Below, one piece after another: positions 21,874 through 32,640 of a DNA stretch of 64,000 nt. Made by a program: the position numbers and the translations under genes. The stretch comes from Eurosta solidaginis (taxonomy: Eukaryota > Arthropoda > Insecta > Diptera > Tephritidae): NCBI RefSeq assembly GCF_040869045.1, contig NC_090319.1, positions 392,289,601 to 392,353,600 on the forward strand. The letters run 5' to 3'. Within the stretch, counting starts at the first letter, position 1; every line of letters starts with the position of its first letter. The notes under the pieces are model-generated. The model saw only the letters and a list, made by a program, of their open reading frames with translations. It was not told the DNA's origin and ran no database searches.

Positions 21874-22342
21874 TGTTGGATGTCACAGCGATCAGTATGA
21901 ACGCCACATAACATGACCAGTACGGGAACACACCATTATTTGGTCATCTGTAATCTCTATATTCACATTCATGTTATCGATAAGTCAATATAACTTCATA
22001 ATACCTTTTGTCATCACTGTTTTTGAAAATTCTTTGTACATACCGGCAAATTTTCTATACGTACTAATAAACCTATAAAACTATTGATACCACTAAATCA
22101 AATTCAGTGTCTTATTATATTAAAATCCGGTAGTAGTGCGGTTATACTAAGCATCTATTTCGAAACCAAGACCATCGACTAAATTGTGAAGGTCTACAAC
22201 CATACTCAACGGGAAGAGCCTTTTTGGTTGGTTCATCACGCCATTTAAACAACTGCTGAAAGGTAAGGTGACGAGATCGTTGGCTTCGCAGAATATGACC
22301 CGGCATTTCATATAGAATCTAATTTGGATTCTGCTCCCGCCA
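21874..22342 (+). repeat. BEL 5' LTR (469 bp)
   Basis: Starts TGTTGGATGTCACAGCG and ends TTCTGCTCCCGCCA. It lacks 20 bp near 21950 that the 3' LTR has (tatattaacatagacatttg). Confidence 0.96.
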
Positions 22343-22343
22343 C

Positions 22344-22360
22344 TGGTCCTTCGAGCCGGA
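22344..22360 (+). other. BEL primer-binding site, tRNA-Tyr type
   Basis: TGGTCCTTCGAGCCGGA begins one base after the LTR. It is complementary to a tRNA 3' end of the form TCCGGCTCGAAGGACCA, which matches the conserved animal tRNA-Tyr acceptor and T-arm as I remember it. Confidence 0.75.
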
Positions 22361-22652
22361 TCAGTTTTCGCGAAATACCACTAACTCTGATGTCAAGAAA
22401 TCGCTTGTGTCCACCTAACCTCAAAAGGCATCGCCAAACACGTTTAGTCAATTCTTCGTAACGCGAACAAAGCTGACTGTTTGGAATCGCCAAGAGCGAA
22501 CGTTCAACACTACAAAGCTCATCATCATTTCTATCAGCATACACCATCAAGGCCATCCGAATCCGTAAACCCCCCAATTGTGACGAAAGGCAACAGGATT
22601 TCGAGGTAAGTGACTGTATCATTTCGTTGGCAATTTTTTTTTCTATACCGAC

Positions 22653-25316
22653 ATGCCGGAAACCGACTCACCGGCTGAGAAATCAGTGGCTCTCACTGAA
22701 GAAGAGCAACTGGTGGCGGAAGAACTCGATCTGCTCGAACGTTTACGTAAAGAGCGACCAAATTTCGATAAAGATGGACCAAATCGACGTTCTAAAGGGC
22801 AGTTTGCTACACGCCTCAATCGAATCTCGCAAACTCTTTTAGCCTTCAATGCGAACCATCGCACATTGGTGCGTTCCAGATTATCTCGAGATGACGAATA
22901 TTTCAAACGGGACATCTTTGGGTCTTTTCAATCTGAGCATGCAGATGCAATCGACCATATCGAAAATGTATTCGACCAACTGTATCCAAATGAAACCCAC
23001 GAAACCCAAACCGCCTTTCCTAATTCTACTGCATCGGCTTCTGCAACAACGGAAACGATTAATACGATCATACGTGAAGTTCACACCGATAGCACGTTTA
23101 GACCTCCTGAGCTGAAAATAGAAAAATTTGACGGCGAACCAACTAAATGGCCAACCTTTTTTGCATCATTTCAAGCTATTCATAATAATCCAAAGTTATC
23201 AAAGCATCAAAAATTTGTGTATCTAAAATCATTTCTTACCACAGACGTAACGTCATCCATCGCTCATTTGGAGGTTATGGATGACACGTATGACGAAGCC
23301 CTCAATGATTTAAAGGATCGTTATAGTAATGATCAGGTTCTGTTTACAGCATTCATGAGAAAATTTATGAATTTGCCGACTTATAGTCAACGTGAATCGG
23401 CAGCTGAGCTTAAATCATTGCATGACTCTGCACGTGCCTACGTTGTTCAATTGAAGAACCTTAAGTTCAATACCGAGGCGAATTCTGAGTTTTTTGCGTT
23501 CCATTTACTCGAGAAGCTCTCACCAGCTACACGTCTTGATTTTGAAAGATATCGCAAGGAACCGAAGACAGTTGCAAAACTTCAACAATTACTAGACTTT
23601 TTGAAATCGACATTTCTCATTGCTGATGCTGCCGTTCATGCAAGTCACCACAACAATTCCAAAGCATCACTTAATGCAAAGCCTAACAATATATCCACCA
23701 AGCCTGTTAACAGAAGGGAAGTACGAAATCTTCACGTCGCAAAAAAATCCATCATCTGTCCGATCGAAGGGTGTAAGGGATCACATGTCCTTCGCAAGTG
23801 CCAACAATTTTTGCAATGGACCCCCTTTGAGCGCAAATCGTTCGCAAGTACCCATAAGCTGTGCTTTAATTGTCTCGGTCATTCAACCTCAACACCATGT
23901 TCTAGCAAGCATTCTTGTTTTACCTGTGGTGGTAGGCATCACACTTTATTGCATTTCAACCATTCAAAGTTAACATCAAATACAACATCTCTCCGAGATA
24001 CAGAACCGTTATCGAACTCACCTCACGTTAACCATGCGCCTTTGGTTAATCCGCAAATGGTTTCCAACAATTTGGTACACACAAGTTCCACAATTCTACT
24101 TGCAACAGCAATTGTCAATGTCATTGATGCATCTGGCCAGCCTGTCCGGCTTCGTGCATTAATCGACAATGGATCGCAGCAATCCGTCATTACTACGCGC
24201 GTCGTTCAACGACTGAAATTACCCTTCATTCCTTTCTGTATAGGTTACCGGCCCATGGGGGAATCTCAATACAAAATTGCTGATAAGGGAGTTATTCTTA
24301 GTATTCAATCAATTGTCAATCCTAACTTTAATTTTAAATCGAAATTTGCAGTTCTTCCATCAATCACCTCGGAGTTGCCTTTGCATCCAGTCAAAGTGAA
24401 GTCTTGGCCTCATCTTAAAAATTTATCACTGGCTGATCCTCACTATGCAACTCCGGGCCAAATTGATTTGTTATTGGCCGGCGATGTATACGGTCGCATT
24501 CTTGAAAGCGGGGTGTGTAAGGGTGAGATCGGTGATCCCATTGCTCAATGCACGGCTTTGGGGTGGATCCTGTTTGGGGAATTATTTCAACAAAATCATG
24601 TTCTAACCTTTTCATTAACTCAGTGTAACCATATTTCCACAACAGAAATACGAGATTTGCTTACAAGGTTTTATGAACTAGAGGAAGTACCTATTGTCAG
24701 ATCGATATCCAAGGAAGATGAATGGACAGAAAGGTTTTACCAGGAGACTACCCTTCGTCAACGAAATGGAAGGTTTATGGTGCGCCTACCCTTCAAATCC
24801 TATTTAGATCCGTCAATTGCATTAGGTTCCTCCTACGAAGTGGCACTTCAACGCTTTCAATCGCTACAACGTCGCTTCAGCCGTGACGACAAATTCAAGG
24901 AAGCATATTTTAAGGTCTTTAACGAGTATCAAAAATTGAATCAGGTCAAGTTAATGCACCAGATCCAAGAAAAGCATTATTATTTGCCGCACCATGCAGT
25001 GTTTAAAGAAACCAGCCTCACCACCAAACTTCGACAGGTTTTCGACGGCTCGGCCAAGTCTACAAACGGAAAATCGTTAAACGACATTTTGACCACCGGT
25101 CCCGTTTTACAAGCCAATTTAGTCTCAATTATTCTAAACTGGAGAACGCACAAATATGCCTTCATTGCAGATATTGAAAAAATGTATCGACATGCATCCA
25201 GACGACACCCACTATCAATACATTTTATGGCAAGACGACGACAATTCGGGCATTCAAACATATGCGCTTCAAACTGTAACGTTTGGCCTCGCACCATCAC
25301 CGTATCAGGCTATTAA
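22653..25316 (+). CDS. gag-pol: BEL gag, protease and N-terminal RT (first open frame)
   Basis: The ATG at 22653 follows a long leader. Gag contains a DUF1759-type region (IEKFDGEPTKWPTFFASFQA, residues about 155-175) and cysteine-rich zinc-knuckle-like motifs (CFNCLGHSTSTPC and CFTCGGRHH, about 403-430). The BEL-type protease (DUF1758) has the active-site ALIDNGSQQSVIT near residue 505. The RT begins with AVFKETSLTTKLRQVFDGSA and reaches ADIEKMYR near 25190. There the frame shifts, so the remaining residues are out of frame. A short in-frame RT piece continues in another frame (25190-25315) before the second long frame. In a working element all this is one polyprotein; two frameshifts in RT make this copy non-autonomous. 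Confidence 0.92.
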   Translation: MPETDSPAEKSVALTEEEQLVAEELDLLERLRKERPNFDKDGPNRRSKGQFATRLNRISQTLLAFNANHRTLVRSRLSRDDEYFKRDIFGSFQSEHADAIDHIENVFDQLYPNETHETQTAFPNSTASASATTETINTIIREVHTDSTFRPPELKIEKFDGEPTKWPTFFASFQAIHNNPKLSKHQKFVYLKSFLTTDVTSSIAHLEVMDDTYDEALNDLKDRYSNDQVLFTAFMRKFMNLPTYSQRESAAELKSLHDSARAYVVQLKNLKFNTEANSEFFAFHLLEKLSPATRLDFERYRKEPKTVAKLQQLLDFLKSTFLIADAAVHASHHNNSKASLNAKPNNISTKPVNRREVRNLHVAKKSIICPIEGCKGSHVLRKCQQFLQWTPFERKSFASTHKLCFNCLGHSTSTPCSSKHSCFTCGGRHHTLLHFNHSKLTSNTTSLRDTEPLSNSPHVNHAPLVNPQMVSNNLVHTSSTILLATAIVNVIDASGQPVRLRALIDNGSQQSVITTRVVQRLKLPFIPFCIGYRPMGESQYKIADKGVILSIQSIVNPNFNFKSKFAVLPSITSELPLHPVKVKSWPHLKNLSLADPHYATPGQIDLLLAGDVYGRILESGVCKGEIGDPIAQCTALGWILFGELFQQNHVLTFSLTQCNHISTTEIRDLLTRFYELEEVPIVRSISKEDEWTERFYQETTLRQRNGRFMVRLPFKSYLDPSIALGSSYEVALQRFQSLQRRFSRDDKFKEAYFKVFNEYQKLNQVKLMHQIQEKHYYLPHHAVFKETSLTTKLRQVFDGSAKSTNGKSLNDILTTGPVLQANLVSIILNWRTHKYAFIADIEKMYRHASRRHPLSIHFMARRRQFGHSNICASNCNVWPRTITVSGY

Positions 25317-25328
25317 AATCTTCACGTA

Positions 25329-28019
25329 TTGGCCGAAGAAGCCAAACTCACTTCGCCAGCGGTCTACAGCGCTCTTAAGTTTGAAACATACGTGGATGAC
25401 GTCACGACCGGAAGCGAAACAATCGAGGACGCCATACAAATGATTCAAGAACTCATTAAGTTGCTTCGCAGTGCTGGTTTTGAACTTCGCAAATGGGCGA
25501 GCAATTCACCCGAAATTCTTAAGCAAATTCCCGTCGATTATGGCGATGAAACCACGATGTGTTTATTCAATCCTGAAGATTCCATTAAAGCACTTGGGTT
25601 GGGATGGTCAAGACTCAGCGATTTTTTTACCTTTTCGATGAAATTTCCAACGGCGACGCGACTGACAAAACGCAATGTCTCCTCGATAGTGGCACGTCAG
25701 TTCGACCCACTCGGTTGGCTGAATCCCTTCGTCACCAAGGAAAAAATTTTTCTAAACAAGCTATGGGAACAGAAATTGGATTGGGATGAACCCATAACGT
25801 GTATCAATCTACAGTCTGAATTTAACCAAACTATGGATGACCTTCAGGTTATCAAGTACATTGAAATCCCTCGCTGGATCCGTACATCCTCAACGAACAA
25901 AAACAACCAACTTCACGTTTTCTGCGACAGTTCAACCAAGGCCTACGCCACCGCGATTTATCTCCGAACGGTCGACGTAAACGGATACGTCTATGTCAAC
26001 CTATTAGCAGCAAAGAGTAAACTGGCACCCATTCGAAAACCGTTAACAATACCTAGAGCAGAACTATGCGGTGCGACGCTGGCGGTCACATTACTTGATG
26101 CTGTCAAACAATCATTGAGACTTAACATCGACAAGGTTTTTATGTGGACCGAATCCACCGTCGTATTATCCTGGATTCGAGGAGATCCCAATCGCTGGGC
26201 TGTCTTCGTATGCAATCGCGTTCACAAAATTCTGGCGTCGACTGAAGTTGAACAATGGAATCATGTCTCTTCCTCAGCTAATCCAGCCGATCTCAACAGT
26301 CGGGGTTTAACAATTACCGAATTGCGCGATTCGTCACTATGGTGGCACGGACCTCCATTTCTATCTTTGTCACAAGCGGAATGGCCAAACTCATCATACG
26401 AACTTCACGACGATGATGATTCCGAACTTCGTGCTCGATTCAAAAGCATAAATCTTACTACAAAGGAAGAGGGCGGATTGGAACCACTCCTTAAACGATT
26501 TTCCAACTTCAATCGCCTTCGTCGAGCTGTCGCATACGCCATTCGTTTTGTGAAAATTATGAGATCTTCAATCAACCTCACACGGCAACGTCCATCAATT
26601 GCAATGCTTTCGAACCCAATAAGCCACCTCATTCAACATATCCCTCCTCCTACAGTTATCGAAATTCAACATAGCGAATTGTCACTCATCCGCTGGATCC
26701 AATCCACGGAATTCTCATCCGAGCTCAAAACAGTTCACACTAAGAAACCAATTCCAAAATCTAGCAAACTATTTCGTCTTAATCCATTCATTGACGATAA
26801 TAATATTCTTCGTGCAAATGGCCGCTTGCAAAATGCCTTTATGTCGTTTGAAGAGAAATTTCCAATAATACTCCCGTCAAGGAGCCACCTCGCGACGTTA
26901 ATCGTATACCATTATCATCGCCTCACGTTACATGGAGGGCCCCAAGTCACCGTCAATCAAATTCGACAAATTTACTGGATTTTAGATGTGCGCAATCTCG
27001 CTCGTCGTCTCATCCGAAGCTGTGTTATTTGTTTCAGGGCGCGTCCAGTTTTATCTCAACAACAAATGGCCGCCTTACCCACGGTGCGTGTGAACCACAA
27101 CACTCGACCATTCGCTTCCACCATCATCGATTACGCAGGTCCATATGACATTCGTTCCTCAAGAGGTCGCGGCCAAAAGTCATACAAGGGCTACGTCGCT
27201 GTGTTCACTTGCATGAACACCAAAGTAGTTCACTTGGAGGCAGCTGGCGATCTCTCGACCCAAACATCCCTACACGCATTCGACCGTTTTGTGGCCAGGC
27301 GAGGATTTTGTCACGACGTATTCAGTGACTGCGGAACGAATTTTGTTGGTGCTGATCATGAGAATCAAAGAAGCCAATCCCAATATCTCCGATCAATAGC
27401 AAGGGAAATTATCCCAGCTCTCACGAATCGACATATTCAATGGCATTTTAGCCCACCCGGTGCTCCTCATTTTAATGGTTTAGCTGAAGCGGCGGTGAAA
27501 TCCATGAAATTTCACTTGGCTAGAGTAATCGGAAAGGCCAAATTGACTTTTGAGGAGTTCTCAACCGTCCTAACCCGCATTGAGGCGGTGCTAAATTCCA
27601 GACCGATCGCACCAATTACGGATAATCCCAACGACTTTACTGCAATAACGCCTGGACACTTCCTCACGGGCAACGCTCTTCTATCTCGACCGCAACCACC
27701 ATGTGAATCGAATCCAATTAAACGACATCAGCTAATGGACCAAATGGTTCAGCACTTTTGGCAGCGATTCAAAGAGGATATTTTGTCTACTATGCAGATC
27801 CGTACTAAATGGCAAGAAAGGAAGCCGAACATTAAGGAAAACGATTTGGTTATCATCAAAGATGATCGCTTTCCAGTTGGTCAGTGGCCCATGGGTCGCG
27901 TGGTCTCGTTACATCCCGGAAGCGATGAGCTCATTCGCGTGGTAACCATCAAGACAGCCACGGGCACGTTCAAAAGACCGATCACAAAGCTCGCCTTGGT
28001 ACCCATCGTTGCTCATTAA
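25329..28019 (+). CDS. gag-pol: BEL pol: RT C-terminus, RNase H, integrase (second open frame)
   Basis: It opens with RT sequence containing the catalytic FETYVDDVTTG (residues about 17-28). RNase H follows (LHVFCDSSTKAYATAIYLR, about 195). Integrase has a zinc-binding HHCC-like region (HYHRLTLHGGP, then SCVICFRAR, about 530-580) and a catalytic core with DYAGPYDIR, DCGTNFVGA and a PHFNGLAEAAVKSMKF block, giving a D-D-E arrangement. The end (LKENDLVIIKDD-type region, GQWPMGRVVSLHPG) is the DUF5641-like domain of BEL integrases. This frame is uninterrupted for 896 codons. The start is artificial, because it continues gag-pol after a frameshift at about 25315. Confidence 0.94.
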   Translation: MAEEAKLTSPAVYSALKFETYVDDVTTGSETIEDAIQMIQELIKLLRSAGFELRKWASNSPEILKQIPVDYGDETTMCLFNPEDSIKALGLGWSRLSDFFTFSMKFPTATRLTKRNVSSIVARQFDPLGWLNPFVTKEKIFLNKLWEQKLDWDEPITCINLQSEFNQTMDDLQVIKYIEIPRWIRTSSTNKNNQLHVFCDSSTKAYATAIYLRTVDVNGYVYVNLLAAKSKLAPIRKPLTIPRAELCGATLAVTLLDAVKQSLRLNIDKVFMWTESTVVLSWIRGDPNRWAVFVCNRVHKILASTEVEQWNHVSSSANPADLNSRGLTITELRDSSLWWHGPPFLSLSQAEWPNSSYELHDDDDSELRARFKSINLTTKEEGGLEPLLKRFSNFNRLRRAVAYAIRFVKIMRSSINLTRQRPSIAMLSNPISHLIQHIPPPTVIEIQHSELSLIRWIQSTEFSSELKTVHTKKPIPKSSKLFRLNPFIDDNNILRANGRLQNAFMSFEEKFPIILPSRSHLATLIVYHYHRLTLHGGPQVTVNQIRQIYWILDVRNLARRLIRSCVICFRARPVLSQQQMAALPTVRVNHNTRPFASTIIDYAGPYDIRSSRGRGQKSYKGYVAVFTCMNTKVVHLEAAGDLSTQTSLHAFDRFVARRGFCHDVFSDCGTNFVGADHENQRSQSQYLRSIAREIIPALTNRHIQWHFSPPGAPHFNGLAEAAVKSMKFHLARVIGKAKLTFEEFSTVLTRIEAVLNSRPIAPITDNPNDFTAITPGHFLTGNALLSRPQPPCESNPIKRHQLMDQMVQHFWQRFKEDILSTMQIRTKWQERKPNIKENDLVIIKDDRFPVGQWPMGRVVSLHPGSDELIRVVTIKTATGTFKRPITKLALVPIVAH

Positions 28020-28232
28020 CCTGTTAACTATTGCCATACGAATTTGGGTCAGTCACTTATTCTCCTATTCGAGTAAAACTATGTGGATTTCATATATATA
28101 CAACCTGTTTACTTATTGCCATACGAATTTGGTTCAGTCATTTATTCTCTTCTCCGAGTAATGCCATGTTGATTCATATACAACCAGTTTAACGCAGGAC
28201 TAATGCCAACAATGTTGCCATGGCCGGGAGAA
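28020..28232 (+). repeat. BEL 3' untranslated region with a tandem duplication
   Basis: A unit of about 85 bp containing attgccatacgaatttggg and tattctc occurs twice (about 28030 and 28115). It is followed by a purine-rich tract ggccgggagaa just before the 3' LTR, probably the plus-strand primer. Confidence 0.8.
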
Positions 28233-28721
28233 TGTTGGATGTCACAGCGATCAGTATGAACGCCACATAACATGACCAGTACGCGAACACACCATTATTT
28301 GGTCATCTGTATATTAACATAGACATTTGTAATCTCTATATTCACATTCATGTTATCGATAAGTCAATATAACTTCATAATACCTTTTGTCATCACTGTT
28401 TTTGCAAATTCTTTGTACATACCGGCAAATTTTCTATACGTACTAATAAACCTGTAAAACTATTGATACCACTAAATCAAATTCAGTGTCTTATTATATT
28501 AAAATCCCGTAGTAGTGCGGTTATACTAAGCATCTATTTCGAAACCAAGACCATCGACTAAATTGTGAAGGTCTACAACCATACTCAACGGGAAGAGCTT
28601 TTTTGGTTGGTTCATCACGCCATTTAAACAACTGCTGAAAGGTAAGGTGACGAGATCATTGGCTTCGCGGAATATGACCCGGCATTTCATATAGAATCTA
28701 ATTTGGATTCTGCTCCCGCCA
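28233..28721 (+). repeat. BEL 3' LTR (489 bp)
   Basis: Same ends as the 5' LTR. I count seven substitutions and a 20-bp segment absent from the 5' LTR. Confidence 0.96.
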
Positions 28722-29734
28722 GCATTAAAAGTATTCTAGACAAATTAAATGAAAAGGGGCGGAGCCACGCCCATTTTGAAATTTTCTTTTATTTTTGTAT
28801 TTTGTTGCACCATATCATTACTGAAGTTGAATGTTGACATAATTTACTTATATACTGTAAAGATATTAAATTTTTGTTAAAATTTACTTTAACAATTTTT
28901 TTTTAAGTGGGCGCACATACACAGTAATAGGAGTAACGTTCCTGCCAAATTTCATCATGATATCTTCACCGACTACCAAATTACAGCTTGCAAAACTTTT
29001 AAATTACCTTCTTTTAACAGTGGGTGGTGCCACGCCCATTGTCCAAAATTTTACTAATTTTCTATTCTGCGTCATATGATCAATCCACCTACCAAGTTTC
29101 ATCGCTTTATCCGTATTTGGTAATGAATTATCGCATTTTTTAGGTTTTTCGAAATTTTCGATATCGAAAAACTGGGCGTGGTTATAGTCCGATTTCGTTC
29201 ATTTTAAATAGCGATCTGAGATGGATGCCCAGGAACCTACATACAAAATTTCATTAAGATACCTAAAAATTTACTGAAGTTATCGTGTTTACGGACAGAC
29301 GGACGGACGGACGGACATGGCTAAATGAATTTCTTTTTTCGCCCAGATCATTTTGATATTAGAAGTCTATATCTATCTCGATTAGTTTATGCGGTTACGG
29401 ATTACCGTTATGCGAACAAAATTAATATACTCTGTGAGCTCTGCTCAACTGAGTATAAAATTGTTGGCAGTCACATGGATTATAATCCATTTTACTTTGC
29501 TTTGTCTAGTAAAATCATGATCATATTATTTAAATGTACATAGTTCTAACATAATGCAAAAATAACGGTCATTTACTTTTCAAGTACATCTGGACATTTT
29601 CCCTTGTGTATACAAATATTGTCTGAAAACGACGAAGTAGCTATTACACTAAATGCCTTTATTCCGGGGTCTGTAACAGTGGAAAATAGTCTGAAAGATT
29701 TATTGTCATTCCAGATGTCGATGGTCTCTTCTAA

Positions 29735-30600
29735 GGAACTTTAATGATGACGTTTTTGAGCGTTATGCACATAGAAGAAGGAGTGCAGTTCCACTCAAAT
29801 GGGAGAAACAAGTGGAGGAAGACTTGATCTTGGTGCTCCAAATCGGCTATTCTCAGACACTTGTTTATAAACGTTTGCAGTCGCCGGTTAATGCGGTCAG
29901 AGACAAACCAGGTTTCGGACCCGTATAACAGAACTGATTTCACGCTGGTGTTAAAAATCTTCAGTTTTGTTTTCATCGACAATATGCGAGAGCGCCATAC
30001 TCGGCCTAACCTGTGGAATGCAGTTCGTGCCTTGCAGATCCTTGCAGATACATCCGATTCTGCGCCGCCATCTTTAGTAATTTGGCTGCCAAGGTAGCAG
30101 AATTCTTCTACATCCTCAATGACGGTAGTGTTGCCATTTGATACAAGTTGGAAAGGAGATGTGTTCATTGTTTGCAGTCTCATTAGCTTAGTTTTTGCGT
30201 AGTTAATTTTCAAACCGACTGCGCGGGCGTTGACTTCGAGTCGCTGGAGTTTTGCGGCAACAGCAGCTAGTGTGTGAGTAGTGAAGACGATATCATCAGC
30301 GTACTCTTAATCACTTAGTTTCTGATTCAGCCTCCATTGTAACCCATCTGGGGCTTCTGCGTTTGTGCGCTTCAGGACATGGTCCAGCACTACTATGAAA
30401 AGCAGCGGTGATAGGACGCGCCCTTGTCGTACGCCTTTGTTTATGCTAAATTTGTTGCTGTTTTTTCCTTTGAAGCGTACACTGATCATTGCATCTTTGT
30501 AGAGGGCCTTAATCATGTCGATGACTTTCCCTGGGACCCCGCAGTTTTGTAGCGCACTCCATATCGCGTCACGGAAGATTGTGTCAAACGCACGGGAATG
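29735..30600 (-). pseudogene. RTE-like LINE RT, C-terminal half
   Basis: From high to low coordinates: MIKALYKDAMISVRFKGKNS, a GVRQGRVLSPLLFIVVLDHV block, a broken YADD region at about 30300 (stop next to the catalytic site), then KINYAKTKLMRLQ, FCYLGSQITKDGGAESDVSA and NTSVKSVLLYGSETW. These are the RT palm and thumb motifs of RTE-type LINEs. The sequence ends upstream at about 30600, 85 bp from the Harbinger element. The 5' part of such a LINE is at 35811-37009; whether both pieces derive from one copy is unclear. Confidence 0.8.
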
Positions 30601-31069
30601 GGAAACAAACTTATGTACACATTATTAGTGATTATTCACAAAATCAATGCATTATACAAGTTGGTTTAGTTTTAGCCTAGCTGACCAGGGCCCGAATCGC
30701 CACATACGATCACGGATCGAAAACTATACGAAAGACAATTACGTGATACGTCAGACGTATGGGTCGATTGGCATTACCACATACGAAAGCTATCGTATCG
30801 TAATTCATTCTTAGTTCACAATAGATTTTAAGGTCCACACCACTGTGGATTTTATTTTTATGTCACAATAGATGTGGAAATGTCAAAATATTTAAAAATT
30901 TTAATAAACAAACGAAATTTCAAAATAATGTGCACTTACTTTTCTATATAAGTTCAAGCGATAGTGAGGAAGATGAAACAGTAGCACAGAGGCTACTTAG
31001 AGATAAAAGTGATCGTTTAGCTTTACCACAAACTGTGGCAAATAAAGTTTTACAAGTATACAAAAATGT

Positions 31070-32198
31070 GTGTTCTGCAGATTCTTGAAACGATTTAGAT
31101 TATCTAAAGAGGCTTTCCAGTTTGTACTTCATGCCTTAAATTTGAAGCAGTCGGATGCAAAAGCGGTGCCTCCAGTTCTACAACTAGCTGCCGCACTTTC
31201 TCTTCTAGGAAATGACGGGTATCAGCATTGTGTCGGCAGTGATTATTTGGTTGGAATGTGCCAGAGCACTGTGTCAAAGATAACATCCCACGTTATTCTC
31301 GAAATGGAGAACAAGTTGTGTCCACAAAATATACAATTTCATTTAAACGAAACTTTGGAATGCAAGCAATGGTTTATGGATAAATACAAAATACCTGGAG
31401 GTAGGCAATTGTTCAATTACATTTATTAAATAAGTTTTTTAATTGAATATCTACTTTTACAGTCATCGGTTGCATTGATGGCACACACATCGGCTTGCAA
31501 AGACCATCTGTGGATGAGCATATGTACTTTAATAGGAAAGGATACCATAGTATCAACGCAATGATAGTGAGTTGTTGCTCATTTTCTTTATTCTTTGTAC
31601 TAACTATATAAATATTTTGGCAGATGTGCGATCACACCTATAAAATTTTGGCAATCAACTGTCAGTACGGTGGTGCGGCTCCTGATTCCTTCGTTTGGAG
31701 GCATTCAGATCAACGACGAGTATTGCAAGAGAGGTTTGAAATTAATAGGAGGAGCAATGCGTGGCTTTTAGGTACGACAGTGTATGCTTTGTGGTTAATA
31801 TTACTATTGTAATGACAATTTTCATTTCAACAGGTGATTCTGGCTATCCACTAGAGCCGTGGTGCATAACGCCTTACCGAAACCCCGCCGATGGCTCCAG
31901 TGAATCCGCATTTAATGATGTACACTCAAAAGCAAGATGTATCATCGAACGTACCATTGGTATTTTTAAAGGACGTTGGAGAATATTAGGCTATGGCAAT
32001 AGGGGTAGATACCATCCTACAAAAGTGGCACGATTTGCTTTACATAATATCTGCATACAGTTCAAAATTGATTACAACGTACGAAGATATGAATCAGACC
32101 AAATCAGCGATGTTGACCCAGGCGAAGCCAACCATCTTACCACAATTGGTCAAACAATAAGAGACAAAATAAAACACTCTCTAATTAATTCCACGTAA
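31070..32198 (+). CDS. PIF/Harbinger DDE transposase, four exons
   Basis: Exons are about 31070-31400, 31463-31566, 31624-31771 and 31834-32198. Each intron has GT...AG ends and junctions keep frame. Motifs: an N-terminal helix region (RFRLSKEAFQFVLHAL), VIGCIDGTHIGLQRP with the first catalytic aspartate, GGAAPDSFVWRHS with the second, and ARCIIERTIGIFKGRWRIL with the glutamate. This is the DDE_Tnp_4/HARBI1 fold, a nuclease that cuts and pastes the element. Upstream codons (EEDETVAQRLLRD, then LPQTVANKVLQVYKN) continue in another frame and meet exon 1 at about 31080, where one base seems lost or gained. The N-terminus is therefore probably broken and the true start is not determined. Confidence 0.88.
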
Positions 32199-32239
32199 AC
32201 ATTAAGAAAAAACGATTTGTAAAAGCAAATGAATTCATT

Positions 32240-32640
32240 TAATTGTTTTTACTAAGTGCTAAGTATGTATGTTAAAATTAGAGATAAATGAAATCACTAT
32301 TCGCTTAATTGCTAAAATCACAAAAATTAAAAAAATTCAGGTAAAAACTTTGTTTTTACTAAGTGCTAAGTATGTATGTTAAAATTAGAAATGAAATTCA
32401 TATTCGTTTAATTGCTTAAAATCAAAAAAATAAAAAAAATTCAGATACAAACTTGTTAAAGCTAACATAAAATCACAAAAATTAAAAAAATTCAGGTAAA
32501 AACTTTGTTTTTACTAAGTTCTAAGTATGTATGTTAAAATTAGAAATAAAATAAATGAAATGAATAGTCGTTTAATTGCTTAAAATCAAAAAAATAAAAA
32601 AAATTCAGATACAAACTTGTTAAAGCTAACATAAAATTTT
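32240..32640. repeat. Tandem repeat between the two Harbinger genes
   Basis: The phrase gtttttactaagtgctaagt recurs at about 32244, 32349 and (with one change) 32510. Units are separated by AT-rich spacers ending aaaaaaattcag. It lies between the convergent 3' ends of the two genes. Confidence 0.8.

Larger units (their letters stand above)
21874..28721 (+). mobile_element. BEL/Pao LTR retrotransposon, near complete (6848 bp)
   Basis: Two LTRs (21874-22342 and 28233-28721) flank a primer-binding site, one long gag-pol region in two open frames, and a purine-rich tract before the 3' LTR. A perfect 5-bp duplication GCATT flanks it (21869-21873 and 28722-28726). The domain order gag, protease, RT, RNase H, integrase and a C-terminal DUF5641-like region is that of BEL/Pao. 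The LTRs differ by seven substitutions and one 20-bp indel. Confidence 0.97.
20512..29461 (+). mobile_element. Unclassified dispersed repeat, copy A (split by the BEL/Pao element)
   Basis: It begins gtaaggaaggctaagttcgg and ends near ctgctcaactgagtataaaa. Order: a leader, the 130-bp tandem array (about 20640-21410), a region with repeated gggcgtggcttc and ggacggacggac phrases, then a tail. Excluding the BEL insertion it is about 2.1 kb. Copy B (38333-40900, minus) shares the leader, the array and the middle. No protein is encoded. I do not recognise the superfamily. Confidence 0.75.

Noticed and set aside
22308..22915. Minus-strand frames overlapping the BEL leader and gag start
   Set aside because: Lie opposite the LTR and gag coding sequence; composition mirrors the sense frame.
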